64,000 nt of DNA. Source: Pseudomonadota bacterium. Its GTDB lineage: Bacteria > Pseudomonadota > Alphaproteobacteria > Azospirillales > Azospirillaceae. The stretch lies in contig JAFAFA010000010.1 of the NCBI GenBank assembly GCA_023423695.1, positions 39,322-103,321 of the forward strand. The letters are read 5' to 3'. Made by a program: the position numbers and the translations under genes. The notes beneath the pieces were generated by a model. That model did no database searches. It was not told the DNA's origin and saw only the letters and a list, made by a program, of their open reading frames with translations. Below are positions 27,044 through 35,534 of this stretch, piece by piece (position 1 is the stretch's first letter; each line of letters begins with the position of its first letter).

Positions 27044-28389
27044 TCCGCGCCCTCTGGTTCCTTCTGAAGGTCGCGGTCGTCATTGCGATCGCGATCTGGC
27101 TCGCCGACCGCCCCGGCACCGTCAGCGTCCATTGGCTGGGCTACGCCGTCGAGGCGCCCTTCTGGGTCGCCCTGCTGGTCACGCTGGCAGCGCTGGGCAT
27201 CGCGGCGCTGGGCTACCGCCTGCTCCGCGGCCTGATCCGCACGCCGCAGCGCCTCCGCCGCCACAGCCGTGCCCGCCGCCGCGAACGCGGCTACCGCGCC
27301 CTGACCCAGGGCATGGTGGCGATCGCCGCCGGCGATGCGCCGACCGCGCGCAAGATGGCGCGCAAGGCCGACGGGCTGCTGAACGAGCCGCCGCTGACCA
27401 TGTTGCTGTCGGCCCAGGCCGCCCAGCTGCAGGGCGACGAGCGCGCCGCCAGGCAGTATTTCGAAGCGATGCTGGAACGGCCGGAGACGGCCTTCCTCGG
27501 CATGCGCGGGCTGCTGACCCAGGCGATCAAGTCGGGTGACCGGGTGGAGGCGCTGAACCTCGCCCGCAAGGCGCGCGGGCTGCAGCCCAACACGCCCTGG
27601 CTGCTCGACACGCTCTACGACCTGGAGGCGCAGGCCGGTGACTGGGCCGCCGCCGAAGGCACGCTGCAGCAGGCGATCCAGGCCGGGGCCATCCCGATCG
27701 AGGAGGGCCGCCGCCACCGCGCCGTCCTGCTGCTGGAGCGCAGCTTCGAGGCGGAGCGCCGCGGCCGTGCCGACTCCGCCCTGTCGCATGCCCAGGCGGC
27801 GCACGACATGATGCCCGGCTTCGTCCCCGCGGCGGTCCGTCTGGCCCGCCTGCAGATCGCCGCCGACCGGCCGAAGCCCGCCGCCAAGGTGGTGGAGCGG
27901 GCGTGGCGCCAGTCGCCGCATCCGGAACTGGCCGAGATCTACCGCGGCCTGGTTTCCAGCTACGATCCGCTGGCCCGCGTCCGTCTGTTCCAGAAGCTGG
28001 TGCGTCAGGCCCCGGATTCGGCCGAGTCGCATCTCGCCGTCGCCCAGGCCGCCATCGAGGCCCAGCTGTGGGGCGAGGCGCGCCAGCACCTGAACCGCGC
28101 CATGGAGATCGGCCCGTCCCGCCGCACCTACCGCCTGATGGCCGAGCTGGACCGCAGCGAACGCCATGACGAGGACGCGGCGCAGGACTGGCTGGCCAAG
28201 GCCGCCAACGCGCCGGAGGATCCGGTGTGGACCTGCAACTCCTGCGGGGCGGTCAGCCACAACTGGGGCGGGCTGTGCGGCCATTGCGGCGCCTTCGACA
28301 GCCTGACCTGGAAGGCCCCGACGGTCGCGGTCCCGGTGATGGAGCCGACCGACATCCCGCCGGCGCTGGCCCGTCCGGCGACGGCGTAA
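27040..28389 (+). CDS. hemY: HemY-type TPR membrane protein with C-terminal zinc-ribbon-like motif
   Basis: A 449-residue protein. Two membrane helices (residues 4-20 and 43-60) precede the HemY N-terminal domain, LTQGMVAIAAGDAPTARKMARKA being the conserved block, followed by TPR-like helical pairs to about residue 390. This HemY is not the protoporphyrinogen oxidase of Gram-positives; its role in haem synthesis is undefined. Residues 398-420 hold CNSC and CGHC, spaced like a rubredoxin or zinc ribbon, as at the end of LapB. The ATG shares bases with the upstream stop. A strong terminator follows. Confidence 0.88.
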   Translation: MIRALWFLLKVAVVIAIAIWLADRPGTVSVHWLGYAVEAPFWVALLVTLAALGIAALGYRLLRGLIRTPQRLRRHSRARRRERGYRALTQGMVAIAAGDAPTARKMARKADGLLNEPPLTMLLSAQAAQLQGDERAARQYFEAMLERPETAFLGMRGLLTQAIKSGDRVEALNLARKARGLQPNTPWLLDTLYDLEAQAGDWAAAEGTLQQAIQAGAIPIEEGRRHRAVLLLERSFEAERRGRADSALSHAQAAHDMMPGFVPAAVRLARLQIAADRPKPAAKVVERAWRQSPHPELAEIYRGLVSSYDPLARVRLFQKLVRQAPDSAESHLAVAQAAIEAQLWGEARQHLNRAMEIGPSRRTYRLMAELDRSERHDEDAAQDWLAKAANAPEDPVWTCNSCGAVSHNWGGLCGHCGAFDSLTWKAPTVAVPVMEPTDIPPALARPATA

Positions 28390-28410
28390 GGATAGTCTCC
28401 GGAGTTCAAG

Positions 28411-28450
28411 AAGAAGCGCCCTTCCCCACCGGGAAGGGCGCTTCTTCTTT
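28411..28450 (+). terminator. Strong terminator of the hemC-hemY operon
   Basis: A perfect 16-bp stem (AAGAAGCGCCCTTCCC, 28411-28426, with its complement at 28431-28446), loop CACC, then CTTTT. The convergent beta-helix gene ends just beyond it at 28463, and the A-rich left flank could help termination from that side too. Confidence 0.9.
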
Positions 28451-28462
28451 TCGGGCTCTCCC

Positions 28463-30379
28463 CTACCGCATCCCCTCCGGCCCGACGCGGTCGAGCGGCA
28501 GTTCCTTCTTCGCCAGCAACCGGTCCAGCAGGCGCCCGCCGGCCGGTGGGGCGGCCGCCCTGGCCGTGCCGGCCGCCTCGGCGACCGGTACCGACGCTTC
28601 CAACTGGGTGTTCTCGATCCGGTATTCGCCGCCGGTCAGGCTGACGACGACCTGCTCCTTCGGCGACGGGCCGGCCACCACGTTGGCGCTGGCGACGTTG
28701 CCGTGCATCAGGCCGTTCTTGCCGGCGCTGGGCACCCATTCCAGCCGCAGGAAACGGTCCTTGGGATCGGTCATCAAGGTGATGTTGTCGGACACCCGGT
28801 TGTTGTCGCCGCCATGCAGGAAGATCGCCGCGGCGCCGGTGTTCTCCAGCAGGTTGCCCTGCACCGTCACGCCGCTGGTCATGTCGTCCAGATAGATGCC
28901 GAACCCCTTGTAGCGGACCAGCCAGCGCCCCTGTGCGTCGGTGGCGAGGCCGCCGGTGTCGCGGATGTCGTTGAAGCGGACGATGCTGCGGGTGTCGTTG
29001 CCGCTGCGTCCCAGCATCTCGATGGCGCCGGCGTCGGCGGTCTGGCGGGCGGTGTCGCGGATGCGGTTGAACTCGATGACGTTGTCGCTGTTCACCGTCT
29101 GCGGGTTCCAGTTCTTGATCGAGATGCCGTAGCGCGCCGCCCGCCGGATGTCGTTGTGGGCGATCAGCGTGTTGCGGATGCCGGCCCCCATCACGCCGCC
29201 GCTGAAGAAGCGCACCTCGCCGATGTCGCTGATGCGGTTGGCGAGGATGCGGTTGTCGCTGCTGCCGGGGGCCAGCACCACGCCGGAGCGGCCGAGATGC
29301 TCCATCCGGTTGCCCGACACCTCGCTGCGCGTGGCGCCGTCCAGCGTGACCGCGGTGCCGACCAGGGCGAAGCGGTTGCCGGCGATGCGCAGGCCGCTGC
29401 CGCCCTTCGCCAGCACGGCGCTGCCGTCCCACGGCACGTCGGTGAAGGTCAGCCCCTCCACCGACACGTTGCGGGCGTTGTCCAGCCGCAGCAGATTGGC
29501 GGTCCTCGCCACCACAAGGTCCGCCCGCCCGCCGTCGAGCCCGGTCGGCGGCTTCACCAGCAGCCGCTTCGCCCTGGCGTCCCAGGCGAACTCGCCCGGC
29601 CGCTTCAGGAAATCGGGATGGCCGAGCAATCGCACGGTGGAGCCGTCACGGTACGGATACTGACCGTCGGCGCCGAAGCCCAGCAGCCCGTTCGGGTCGG
29701 CGGACGCCACGCCCAGCAGATCGTCGGACAGCCGTTCGCGGTCCAGCGCCTGCGCCCGCACCCCCGGCCCGGCCCAGCCGGCCTTCAGCACGCCCGGCGG
29801 AAGCTGCATCTGCCGCTTGCTCCCCGGATTTTTGGAACCGGATTGCACCGCCTTGGCCGGGAACCAGCCGCTGCGCGGGTCGCCGGGATTGAAATCGCCG
29901 CTGCGTGCGGCGTCCAGACGCTGTCCGTCGCCAGGGCCGCCAATGGAGACGTCTAGCCCCGGGTCGCGCGCCAGCGGCGCAGACAGCACGCCGTTCGTCA
30001 GCTGCGCGCCGCCCACCGCCTCGCCGCCGGACAGAACCGGCTGCTCCCCCTCCACCGCGGTCAGCCGCAGCCCGGGCAGCGAGCTGTCCACAACCAGCGG
30101 CGCCGCCAGCCGGTAGGTGCCGCCATGCAGCCGCACCGTCGCCGGCCCGCCTCCCTTGGCGGCGGCCAGCGCGCGGGCCGGAGTGGCGAAGGGGCCGTCG
30201 CGCCCGTCCGCCGACGGCTGGGGCAGCCGGCCGGACCAGCGGTCGTTTCCAGTCGGCGACACAAAGAAGGTGGTCTCCGCAGCGGCCGCCATCGACCATC
30301 CGGCGGCGGGCAGAAGAAGCGCGCATATCGCCAGGATGCGGGCTGCGCGGCTCCGGGACTCGGGGTGGGAACGGGGCAT
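28463..30379 (-). CDS. Secreted right-handed parallel beta-helix protein
   Basis: A 638-residue exported protein: signal peptide (ARILAICALLLPAAGWSMAAAA), then FFVSPTGNDRWSG-type start typical of polysaccharide-active beta-helix proteins. Repeating coils carry N-x-I/V-x-x-N-x-I patterns in residues 320-560 (for example GNRMEHLGRSGVVLAPGSSDN and NTLIAHNDIRRAARYGISIKN), as in pectate lyases and alginate epimerases. Catalytic residues cannot be assigned. Start at 30379 has GGAGGA 9 bp upstream; longer frames are not supported. It is divergent from a polymerase-glycosyltransferase pair, suggesting action on an exported polysaccharide. Confidence 0.85.
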   Translation of the reverse strand: MPRSHPESRSRAARILAICALLLPAAGWSMAAAAETTFFVSPTGNDRWSGRLPQPSADGRDGPFATPARALAAAKGGGPATVRLHGGTYRLAAPLVVDSSLPGLRLTAVEGEQPVLSGGEAVGGAQLTNGVLSAPLARDPGLDVSIGGPGDGQRLDAARSGDFNPGDPRSGWFPAKAVQSGSKNPGSKRQMQLPPGVLKAGWAGPGVRAQALDRERLSDDLLGVASADPNGLLGFGADGQYPYRDGSTVRLLGHPDFLKRPGEFAWDARAKRLLVKPPTGLDGGRADLVVARTANLLRLDNARNVSVEGLTFTDVPWDGSAVLAKGGSGLRIAGNRFALVGTAVTLDGATRSEVSGNRMEHLGRSGVVLAPGSSDNRILANRISDIGEVRFFSGGVMGAGIRNTLIAHNDIRRAARYGISIKNWNPQTVNSDNVIEFNRIRDTARQTADAGAIEMLGRSGNDTRSIVRFNDIRDTGGLATDAQGRWLVRYKGFGIYLDDMTSGVTVQGNLLENTGAAAIFLHGGDNNRVSDNITLMTDPKDRFLRLEWVPSAGKNGLMHGNVASANVVAGPSPKEQVVVSLTGGEYRIENTQLEASVPVAEAAGTARAAAPPAGGRLLDRLLAKKELPLDRVGPEGMR

Positions 30380-30635
30380 GAAGAAAGCTCCTCCGTTGCG
30401 GCAGACCTTCGCCGAAGGGGGGAGACTGACCCAGGCCCACAGCAACCGGCAAAAGCGCGAAGGGGGTGTGCGGGTGCGAAGGGGCCACGCCCTCTGCACC
30501 CCTGCCGGGCCGGGACGGGACGTATAGGCTGGCTTTTCATCCTAGCCCGGCCGGCCGGTCGTATCCGCTTGCCCGCGGAACCCCCCGATCGGGCCGGGTC
30601 TGGAAGCGAAGCCTACAACCGGGGACTGTTTGCCG

Positions 30636-32045
30636 ATGATCGAAATGGCGCTGATCGCGCAGGTCCTGGTGCTGGTGCTGGTGATCGCGGTGTTCCTCAG
30701 CACCGGCAGCGCATCGATGTTCCATCCGCTGACGCTGTACCTGATCTTCCATGCTCTGGTCTTCGTCATGCGGCCGATCCTGGTCCACACGCAGAATTTC
30801 AACGACGTCTGGCTGTTCATGGGCTTCTGGCCAAGCGAGCAGCAATTCGTCATGACCCTGGTGGTCAGTTCGGTCGGTCTGGTCGCCTTCGCCGCCGCCT
30901 GCGCCTGGGCCGGGATGGTCCGCCCCGACTGGACCCCGAACGGGGAGCCGGCGCCGTCCTTCAGCTTCGACCGCGTCGACGTGGTGGCCTTCCTGACCAC
31001 CGCGGCGCTGCTGGGTCCGCTCGCCGTCTATTCGGCGATCCAGCGCCAGGGCGGCGCCAGCTTCGACGGCACCGGCGACGTGCAGATGGAACGCGATCCG
31101 CTGACCGGACAGCCGATCTACACCAACACCACCGGCTACATCGCCGAAGCCCATTCGATGGGCCTGCCGCTGACGCTGGGACTGATCTGGATCTGCCGGT
31201 TCCATCCGCTGTCCTTCATCCCCTTCGGCGCCTTCGTGGCCTACCGCGCCTATCTCGGCTGGGGCCGCTGGGCCATCATCATGGGCATCCTGGGTCTGGT
31301 GCTGCTGATGCTGTACCGCACGCGCACCAAATGGTTCCGGCTGTGGCATGCGCTGGCCGCGGTTCCGGTGCTGGGGCTGTTCACCCTGCTCGGCAACAAC
31401 CGCGACGCCTTCCGCGACGTGCTGGCCGGCGACGCTCCGCCCTCGGTCCTGCTGCGGTTCAACGGCGGCAGCGGCGGCGGCCGGGCGATCGACGCGCTGG
31501 CCGGCCAGGATTTGGCCAACTTCGACTTCCTCGCCTACATCCTGTGGGTGGTGCCGAAACAGTCGGCCACCTACACCTGGTTCACCCAATACCTGCAGCT
31601 GTTCACCGAGCCGATCCCGCGCATGCTGTGGCCGGACAAGCCGGTGGGCGCGCCGGTGAAGTGGGTGGACCTGAACGACTACGGCGTCTTCTACAACCTG
31701 ACGACCTCGCTGCCGGGCGACGGCTGGATGAGCGCCGGCTGGATCGGCATGATCGTCACCATGGTGGTGGTCGGTCTGATCCTGGGGCGGCTGCACCGCT
31801 GGTTCTGGACCGACGGGTTCCGCAACCGCTACGCCGTGCTGTTCTACTGCGCTTTCCTGCCGCTGTGCCTGCAATGGTTCCGCGACGGCAACATCACCAT
31901 CGTGAAGTTCGGCTTCTTCTCGCTGCTGCCGATCCTGCTGTGGATCGGGCTGACCCGCGCGCTGCGGGCCTGGGGAATCCTGGAGGACGATCCGCTGCGT
32001 CCGGTGGTGGCGCCGCCCCACATCGCTCGAAGGGAGCCGTCATGA
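30636..32045 (+). CDS. Polysaccharide polymerase-like (Wzy/O-antigen ligase type) membrane protein
   Basis: A 469-residue protein with ten or more hydrophobic segments and no enzyme motif, in keeping with Wzy-type polymerases, which vary in sequence. A large loop (from about residue 260 to 340, containing RFNGGSGGGRAIDALAGQDLANFDF) is followed by PRMLWPDKPVGAPVKWVDLN, reminiscent of O-antigen and exopolysaccharide polymerases. ATG 30636 is preferred to the TTG at 30630. Its stop overlaps the glycosyltransferase start (ATGA), so the two are translationally coupled. Role: inferred polymerisation or ligation of a surface glycan in the inner membrane. Confidence 0.72.
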   Translation: MIEMALIAQVLVLVLVIAVFLSTGSASMFHPLTLYLIFHALVFVMRPILVHTQNFNDVWLFMGFWPSEQQFVMTLVVSSVGLVAFAAACAWAGMVRPDWTPNGEPAPSFSFDRVDVVAFLTTAALLGPLAVYSAIQRQGGASFDGTGDVQMERDPLTGQPIYTNTTGYIAEAHSMGLPLTLGLIWICRFHPLSFIPFGAFVAYRAYLGWGRWAIIMGILGLVLLMLYRTRTKWFRLWHALAAVPVLGLFTLLGNNRDAFRDVLAGDAPPSVLLRFNGGSGGGRAIDALAGQDLANFDFLAYILWVVPKQSATYTWFTQYLQLFTEPIPRMLWPDKPVGAPVKWVDLNDYGVFYNLTTSLPGDGWMSAGWIGMIVTMVVVGLILGRLHRWFWTDGFRNRYAVLFYCAFLPLCLQWFRDGNITIVKFGFFSLLPILLWIGLTRALRAWGILEDDPLRPVVAPPHIARREPS

Positions 32046-32995
32046 CGCTGACCGTCAGCGCCGTCATCGCCACCTACAACCGCGGGCCGGAGCTGCGCAT
32101 CGCGCTGACCCGGCTGATGAACCAGACCACCCCGCCGATGGAGATCATCGTCATCGACGACGGCTCCAGCGACGGCACCGGCGCGATGATGCGGGCGGAG
32201 TTTCCCACCGTCCGCTACGTCCGCCAGCCGCACAATGCCGGGCTGATCCTGGCCCGCAACTTCGGCTTCGTGAACACCACCGGCGACTGCATCCTGTCGG
32301 TCGACGACGACAGCTGGTTCGAGGACCCCGACGGGCTGGCCCGCTGCGTCGCCTATCTGGAACGGAACCCGGAGGTCGCCGCGGTGGCCTGCAACATCGA
32401 GACGCGCGACGGGCTGGTCTATTTCCCCAAGGGCGCCGCCCCCTTCGATGTGCCCTGGTATGTCGGCTGCGGCCATCTGCTGCGGCGCAGCGCCGTCGAG
32501 CGGGTCGGCCTCTACATGCCGGAACTCTACCGACAGGGCGAGGAGAAGGACCGCTGCCTGCGGCTGGTCGGCGCCGGCTATCGCGTCGTGGCCCTGCCCG
32601 ACGTCATGGTCTACCACGACAAGAGCGAGAAGGGCCGCAAGCCGGGGATGGAGCGCTTCTACAACCACCGCAACGACCTGATCCGCGAGGTGGCGCGCTG
32701 CCCGTCCTCGCTGATGGCGTGGCGGCTGGCACGCGCCTGGGCCGGCAACAGCTGGAAGAACCTGCGCCACGGTCCGCGCCTGACCGACCTGAAGGTGCTG
32801 CTGGCCCTGCCGCAGATCGTCCGCATCGGACTGAAGCACCGCGCCCCGGTGAGCGTGGAGGCCTACCGCCGCTGGCTGCATCTGGCGAAGACCGCGGCCC
32901 CGGCCAGCGCGCCCCCGCCTGAAAAAACCGTCAGCCGCCCGGCTGCATCCCGCCCAGTTGCAGCAGAACGGCCCAGCCCAGCACGATCAGATTGA
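32042..32995 (+). CDS. Family 2 glycosyltransferase
   Basis: A 317-residue GT-A fold enzyme. SAVIATYNRGPELRIALTRL is the N-terminal nucleotide-binding block, IIVIDDGSSDGT the first Asp motif, CILSVDDDSWFEDP the DxD metal site, and YRQGEEKDRCLRLVGAGYRV the acceptor-side motif with an ExxD-type acid. C-terminal residues 240-317 are basic and end in a Pro/Ala/Ser-rich tail. It probably adds sugars to the repeat unit made with the adjacent polymerase. The last 65 bp overlap the oppositely oriented MAPEG gene. Confidence 0.92.
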   Translation: MTLTVSAVIATYNRGPELRIALTRLMNQTTPPMEIIVIDDGSSDGTGAMMRAEFPTVRYVRQPHNAGLILARNFGFVNTTGDCILSVDDDSWFEDPDGLARCVAYLERNPEVAAVACNIETRDGLVYFPKGAAPFDVPWYVGCGHLLRRSAVERVGLYMPELYRQGEEKDRCLRLVGAGYRVVALPDVMVYHDKSEKGRKPGMERFYNHRNDLIREVARCPSSLMAWRLARAWAGNSWKNLRHGPRLTDLKVLLALPQIVRIGLKHRAPVSVEAYRRWLHLAKTAAPASAPPPEKTVSRPAASRPVAAERPSPARSD

Positions 32996-33500
32996 CGGTC
33001 AGCGTCATCGCCATGCCCGGTGCCCGCGCGAAGGGGTGAACCAGATAGCCCGCCCAGAACAGCAGCCGCCCCAGCACGAACAGCCCGGTCGCCACGACCG
33101 CCGCCGCCAGCGAGGGCTGCGGCAGCGTGGCGACCAGGGCGGCCAGCGCCGGCACGAAGATGGCGGATTGCTCCACGCTGTTGGCCAGCACCCGCTGGCA
33201 GACGCGCTGGCCGCGCGATTCGGGATCCTCGATCGGGTTGAAGGCCTGGGTGCGCCCGCGCATCGCCATTACACCGACGACCATGCCGAACAGGAGCAGC
33301 GCCGGCCAGACGACCAGCCGCGCCCACAGCGCCATCCGCGCGCCCGGCGCGTTGATGCCCATCGGCGGCGCCACCAGCGACAGCAGCAGGACGAACAACA
33401 GCGCCGTCATCACCGCCGACGCCCCGTTCAGCAGCATCGCGCCGCGGATCAGGGATTTGCGCCTGCGGGGGGCGCTTTGGTGAAGGCTGCTGTCGGACAT
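32931..33500 (-). CDS. MAPEG family membrane protein
   Basis: A 189-residue inner-membrane protein with about four helices. The MAPEG pattern is seen in FNPIEDPESRGQRVCQRVLANSVEQSAIFVPALAAL and FVLGRLLFWAGYLVHPFARAPG. Human members are glutathione-dependent and eicosanoid enzymes; bacterial ones are mostly uncharacterised. The first 30 residues are basic and cytoplasmic. Its 3' end overlaps the 3' end of the glycosyltransferase by 65 bp (32931-32995) in convergent orientation, so each transcript could pair with the other. Confidence 0.85.
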   Translation of the reverse strand: MSDSSLHQSAPRRRKSLIRGAMLLNGASAVMTALLFVLLLSLVAPPMGINAPGARMALWARLVVWPALLLFGMVVGVMAMRGRTQAFNPIEDPESRGQRVCQRVLANSVEQSAIFVPALAALVATLPQPSLAAAVVATGLFVLGRLLFWAGYLVHPFARAPGMAMTLTVNLIVLGWAVLLQLGGMQPGG

Positions 33501-33603
33501 CGGGGCGGGGCTCCGTCAAAGGGCGGGGATTCGACAAAGGCGCTGCTCCTTCCCATTTGGAAAAGATCACACCCTGTTCCTTCGACCAATAACGGCCCAG
33601 CCC

Positions 33604-33617
33604 GTGATTTGGATCAA
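33604..33617. promoter_or_regulatory. Candidate FNR/FixK box
   Basis: GTGAT-TTGG-ATCAA matches TTGAT-N4-ATCAA at 9 of 10 defined positions. It lies in the 268-bp gap between the divergent MAPEG gene (start 33500) and a 42-codon ORF (start 33769), so it could serve either. Nothing else is clear in the gap. Confidence 0.45.
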
Positions 33618-33768
33618 GGCCGGGGCGGGGCGGCAGGTGTTCGATGACCAAGTCCAGTGGGGGCTGCCCCGATGGGAGAGATGTTGTCAGCCTCTCTTTT
33701 CGCTACCATGTTGTAACCATCTGCTTCACCATGTGGGTGAACGCGGCGATCTCGATGGTGGAGGGCCT

Positions 33769-33897
33769 ATGATGGATCTCGTTCTGCTCGGTGGTGCGGT
33801 GGCGACGGCTGCGGCGTTGGCCGGTCTGATCGCCACGATGCCCACCCCCAAACCGATTCCGATCCGCGTCCGCGACCGGCGCCGCCAGCGTCGCTGA
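33769..33897 (+). CDS. Small membrane protein (42 aa), hypothetical
   Basis: A 42-residue ORF starting MMDLVLLGGAVATAAALAGL, one hydrophobic segment, followed by MPTPKPIPIRV and a strongly basic tail (RDRRRQRR). GGAGG stands about 5 bp before the ATG. It lies alone between the divergent MAPEG gene and the end of pspC. Coding status rests on the ribosome site, the signal-anchor-like composition and the lack of a competing gene; a homologue search would settle it. Confidence 0.5.
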   Translation: MMDLVLLGGAVATAAALAGLIATMPTPKPIPIRVRDRRRQRR

Positions 33898-33931
33898 CGG
33901 CACCGGCTCCGAACGCTTCTGCACGGAATGT

Positions 33932-34333
33932 TCAGCGGTCCAGGTCGCGGATCGCGCGGTTCAGCTCGAACTCCTTGGAGGCGACGTAGGCCTCCATCCC
34001 GACGATCCGCTTCTCCATGTCGCGGAAGCGCTGGGTCAGGCCGGCGAGCGTCCGGTCGGGCTTGGTCGACACCGTCCGCCAGAACGCCTCCTCCTCGGCA
34101 TCGCGATAGAGCTGCGCCGGACGCACCGGCAGAACCAGCAGCGCGATCACATAGGCGATCACCAGCGGCACCGAAAAGAAGAACAGGGCGAACAGCATCG
34201 CCAGCCGGACGACCGCCGGCTGCACGCCGAAGTAATCGGCGACGCCCGTGCACACCCCGCCCAGCACCCCGCGCTGCGGATCGCGATACAGCCGATGCGG
34301 ATTCGGCGAGTCGTAGAAGGACGTGCGGTCCAT
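33932..34333 (-). CDS. pspC: Envelope stress protein PspC
   Basis: A 133-residue inner-membrane protein. HRLYRDPQRGVLGGVCTGVADYFGVQPAVVRLAMLF is the PspC domain signature, with a membrane helix following (FFFSVPLVIAYVIALLVLPV). The cytoplasmic C-terminus is helical and charged. In the phage-shock response PspB and PspC sense membrane stress and recruit PspA. I start at 34333 (MDRTSFYDSPNPHRLYRDP); a longer frame runs into the palindromic repeat. Last gene of the psp operon, separated from pspB by repeat copy 5. Confidence 0.92.
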   Translation of the reverse strand: MDRTSFYDSPNPHRLYRDPQRGVLGGVCTGVADYFGVQPAVVRLAMLFALFFFSVPLVIAYVIALLVLPVRPAQLYRDAEEEAFWRTVSTKPDRTLAGLTQRFRDMEKRIVGMEAYVASKEFELNRAIRDLDR

Positions 34334-34384
34334 GGCGGCCTCGTTCCTTTCGTTGAGTTTCGGGTTCGGAGGTGTCGGCTTCGA

Positions 34385-34520
34385 TTGCCCCCTCCCCATC
34401 CCTCCCCCTCCTCGGCGGACCAAAGGTCCGTCCGACCGAGGGAGAGGGGGCAGGAGCTTTGCAGGAGTTCAGCGGAGTTCCCTCTCCCACCGAAGGTGGG
34501 GGAGGGTTAGGGAGGGGGCA
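34385..34520 (+). repeat. Intergenic palindromic repeat, copy 5
   Basis: From TGCCCCCTCCCC to GGGAGGGGGCA, with GAGGGGGCAGGAGCT and CAGCGGAGTTCCCTC. It sits between pspB and pspC inside the psp operon, antisense to the operon transcript in its usual reading. Confidence 0.85.
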
Positions 34521-34543
34521 TTCGAAGCCGGCCCCCATCCCCC

Positions 34544-34771
34544 TCACACCTTGTTGCGCCAGTTCGGCGCCTCGGCGTCGAGCACGCGTTCCAGCGTCTG
34601 GACGCGGGCCTCCAGCCGGTTGGAGATTTCCCACAACTCGGCCAGCAGCCGTTCGTCCTGCGCAGTGAGCCCGCGCTGCGACCGCCATTTGGTGATGTAG
34701 TGGAAGACGATCCAGACCGGCGCCACCACCACCATGAACAGCACCGCGAGGACGAAACCCAGGAACCCCAT
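34544..34771 (-). CDS. pspB: Envelope stress protein PspB
   Basis: A 75-residue inner-membrane protein with one N-terminal helix (FVLAVLFMVVVAPVWIVFHYITKW) and a cytoplasmic leucine-zipper-like helix (LAELWEISNRLEARVQTLERVLDAEAPNWR). WRNKV at the end is typical. It works with PspC to relieve PspA inhibition of PspF. Second to last in the operon, 74 bp after pspA. Confidence 0.93.
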   Translation of the reverse strand: MGFLGFVLAVLFMVVVAPVWIVFHYITKWRSQRGLTAQDERLLAELWEISNRLEARVQTLERVLDAEAPNWRNKV

Positions 34772-34845
34772 GGTCGTCGGGCCTTCTTATTGTCGTGAGG
34801 AGAGTGGGCGGGGCGTCACCGCCCCACCCCGGCACCGGATCACGG

Positions 34846-35517
34846 TCAGCCGTTGCGGCGGGCCGCGATGCGGGCCTTCAGCGCGGCCAGATCCTCTTCG
34901 ACCTTGTGGGCGGCTTCGAGTTCCGCGATCTCTTCGGTCAGGCTCTTGCTGCGGCCGACGTCATAGGCCTCGACCCGGCCTTCCATCTCGTCCAGGTTGC
35001 GTTCGACCTGCTCGAAGCGCGACAGGGCGTCGTTGATGCGCTCGTCATGCAGGACGGTGCGGACCTTGACCCGGTTGCTGGCCGTCTGGGTGCGGGCGAC
35101 CAGCGCCTTCTCGCGGGTCTTCGCGTCGGTCAGCTTGGCCTGCAGGCGGCTGATGTCCTCGTTGGCCTTGGACAGCGCGGCTTCGACCTGCACCAGCTGC
35201 TCGGCCAGCGCGTCGGCCTGCTCGGCGACCTTCGACTTGGCCAGCAGGGCGCCCTTGGCCAGATCCTCGCGGTCGCGGGTCAGCGCCACCTCGGCCTTGC
35301 GGTCCCACTCGTCGCGCTCGCGGTGGAGGTCGGCGACGCGGCGTTCGATCTCCTTCTTCTCCGCGATGATCTTGACGGTGGAGGAGCGCACCTCGACCAG
35401 CGTGTCTTCCATTTCCTGGATGATCAGGCGGATCAGCTTCTCCGGCTCCTCGGCGCGGTCGAGCAGGGAGTTCAGGTTCGACTGCACGATGTCGGTCAGG
35501 CGCGAAAAGATGCTCAT
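34846..35517 (-). CDS. pspA: Phage shock protein A
   Basis: A 223-residue ESCRT-III-related coiled-coil protein, the effector of membrane repair and the negative regulator of PspF. MSIFSRLTDIVQSNLNSLLDRAEEPEKLIRLIIQEMEDTL is the conserved amphipathic start; the rest is almost wholly charged coiled coil, ending EEDLAALKARIAARRNG. Length matches the family. It follows the small 54-residue protein by 17 bp and shares the sigma-54 promoter upstream of that gene. Confidence 0.96.
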   Translation of the reverse strand: MSIFSRLTDIVQSNLNSLLDRAEEPEKLIRLIIQEMEDTLVEVRSSTVKIIAEKKEIERRVADLHRERDEWDRKAEVALTRDREDLAKGALLAKSKVAEQADALAEQLVQVEAALSKANEDISRLQAKLTDAKTREKALVARTQTASNRVKVRTVLHDERINDALSRFEQVERNLDEMEGRVEAYDVGRSKSLTEEIAELEAAHKVEEDLAALKARIAARRNG

Positions 35518-35534
35518 GATGGATGTCCCGTGAA

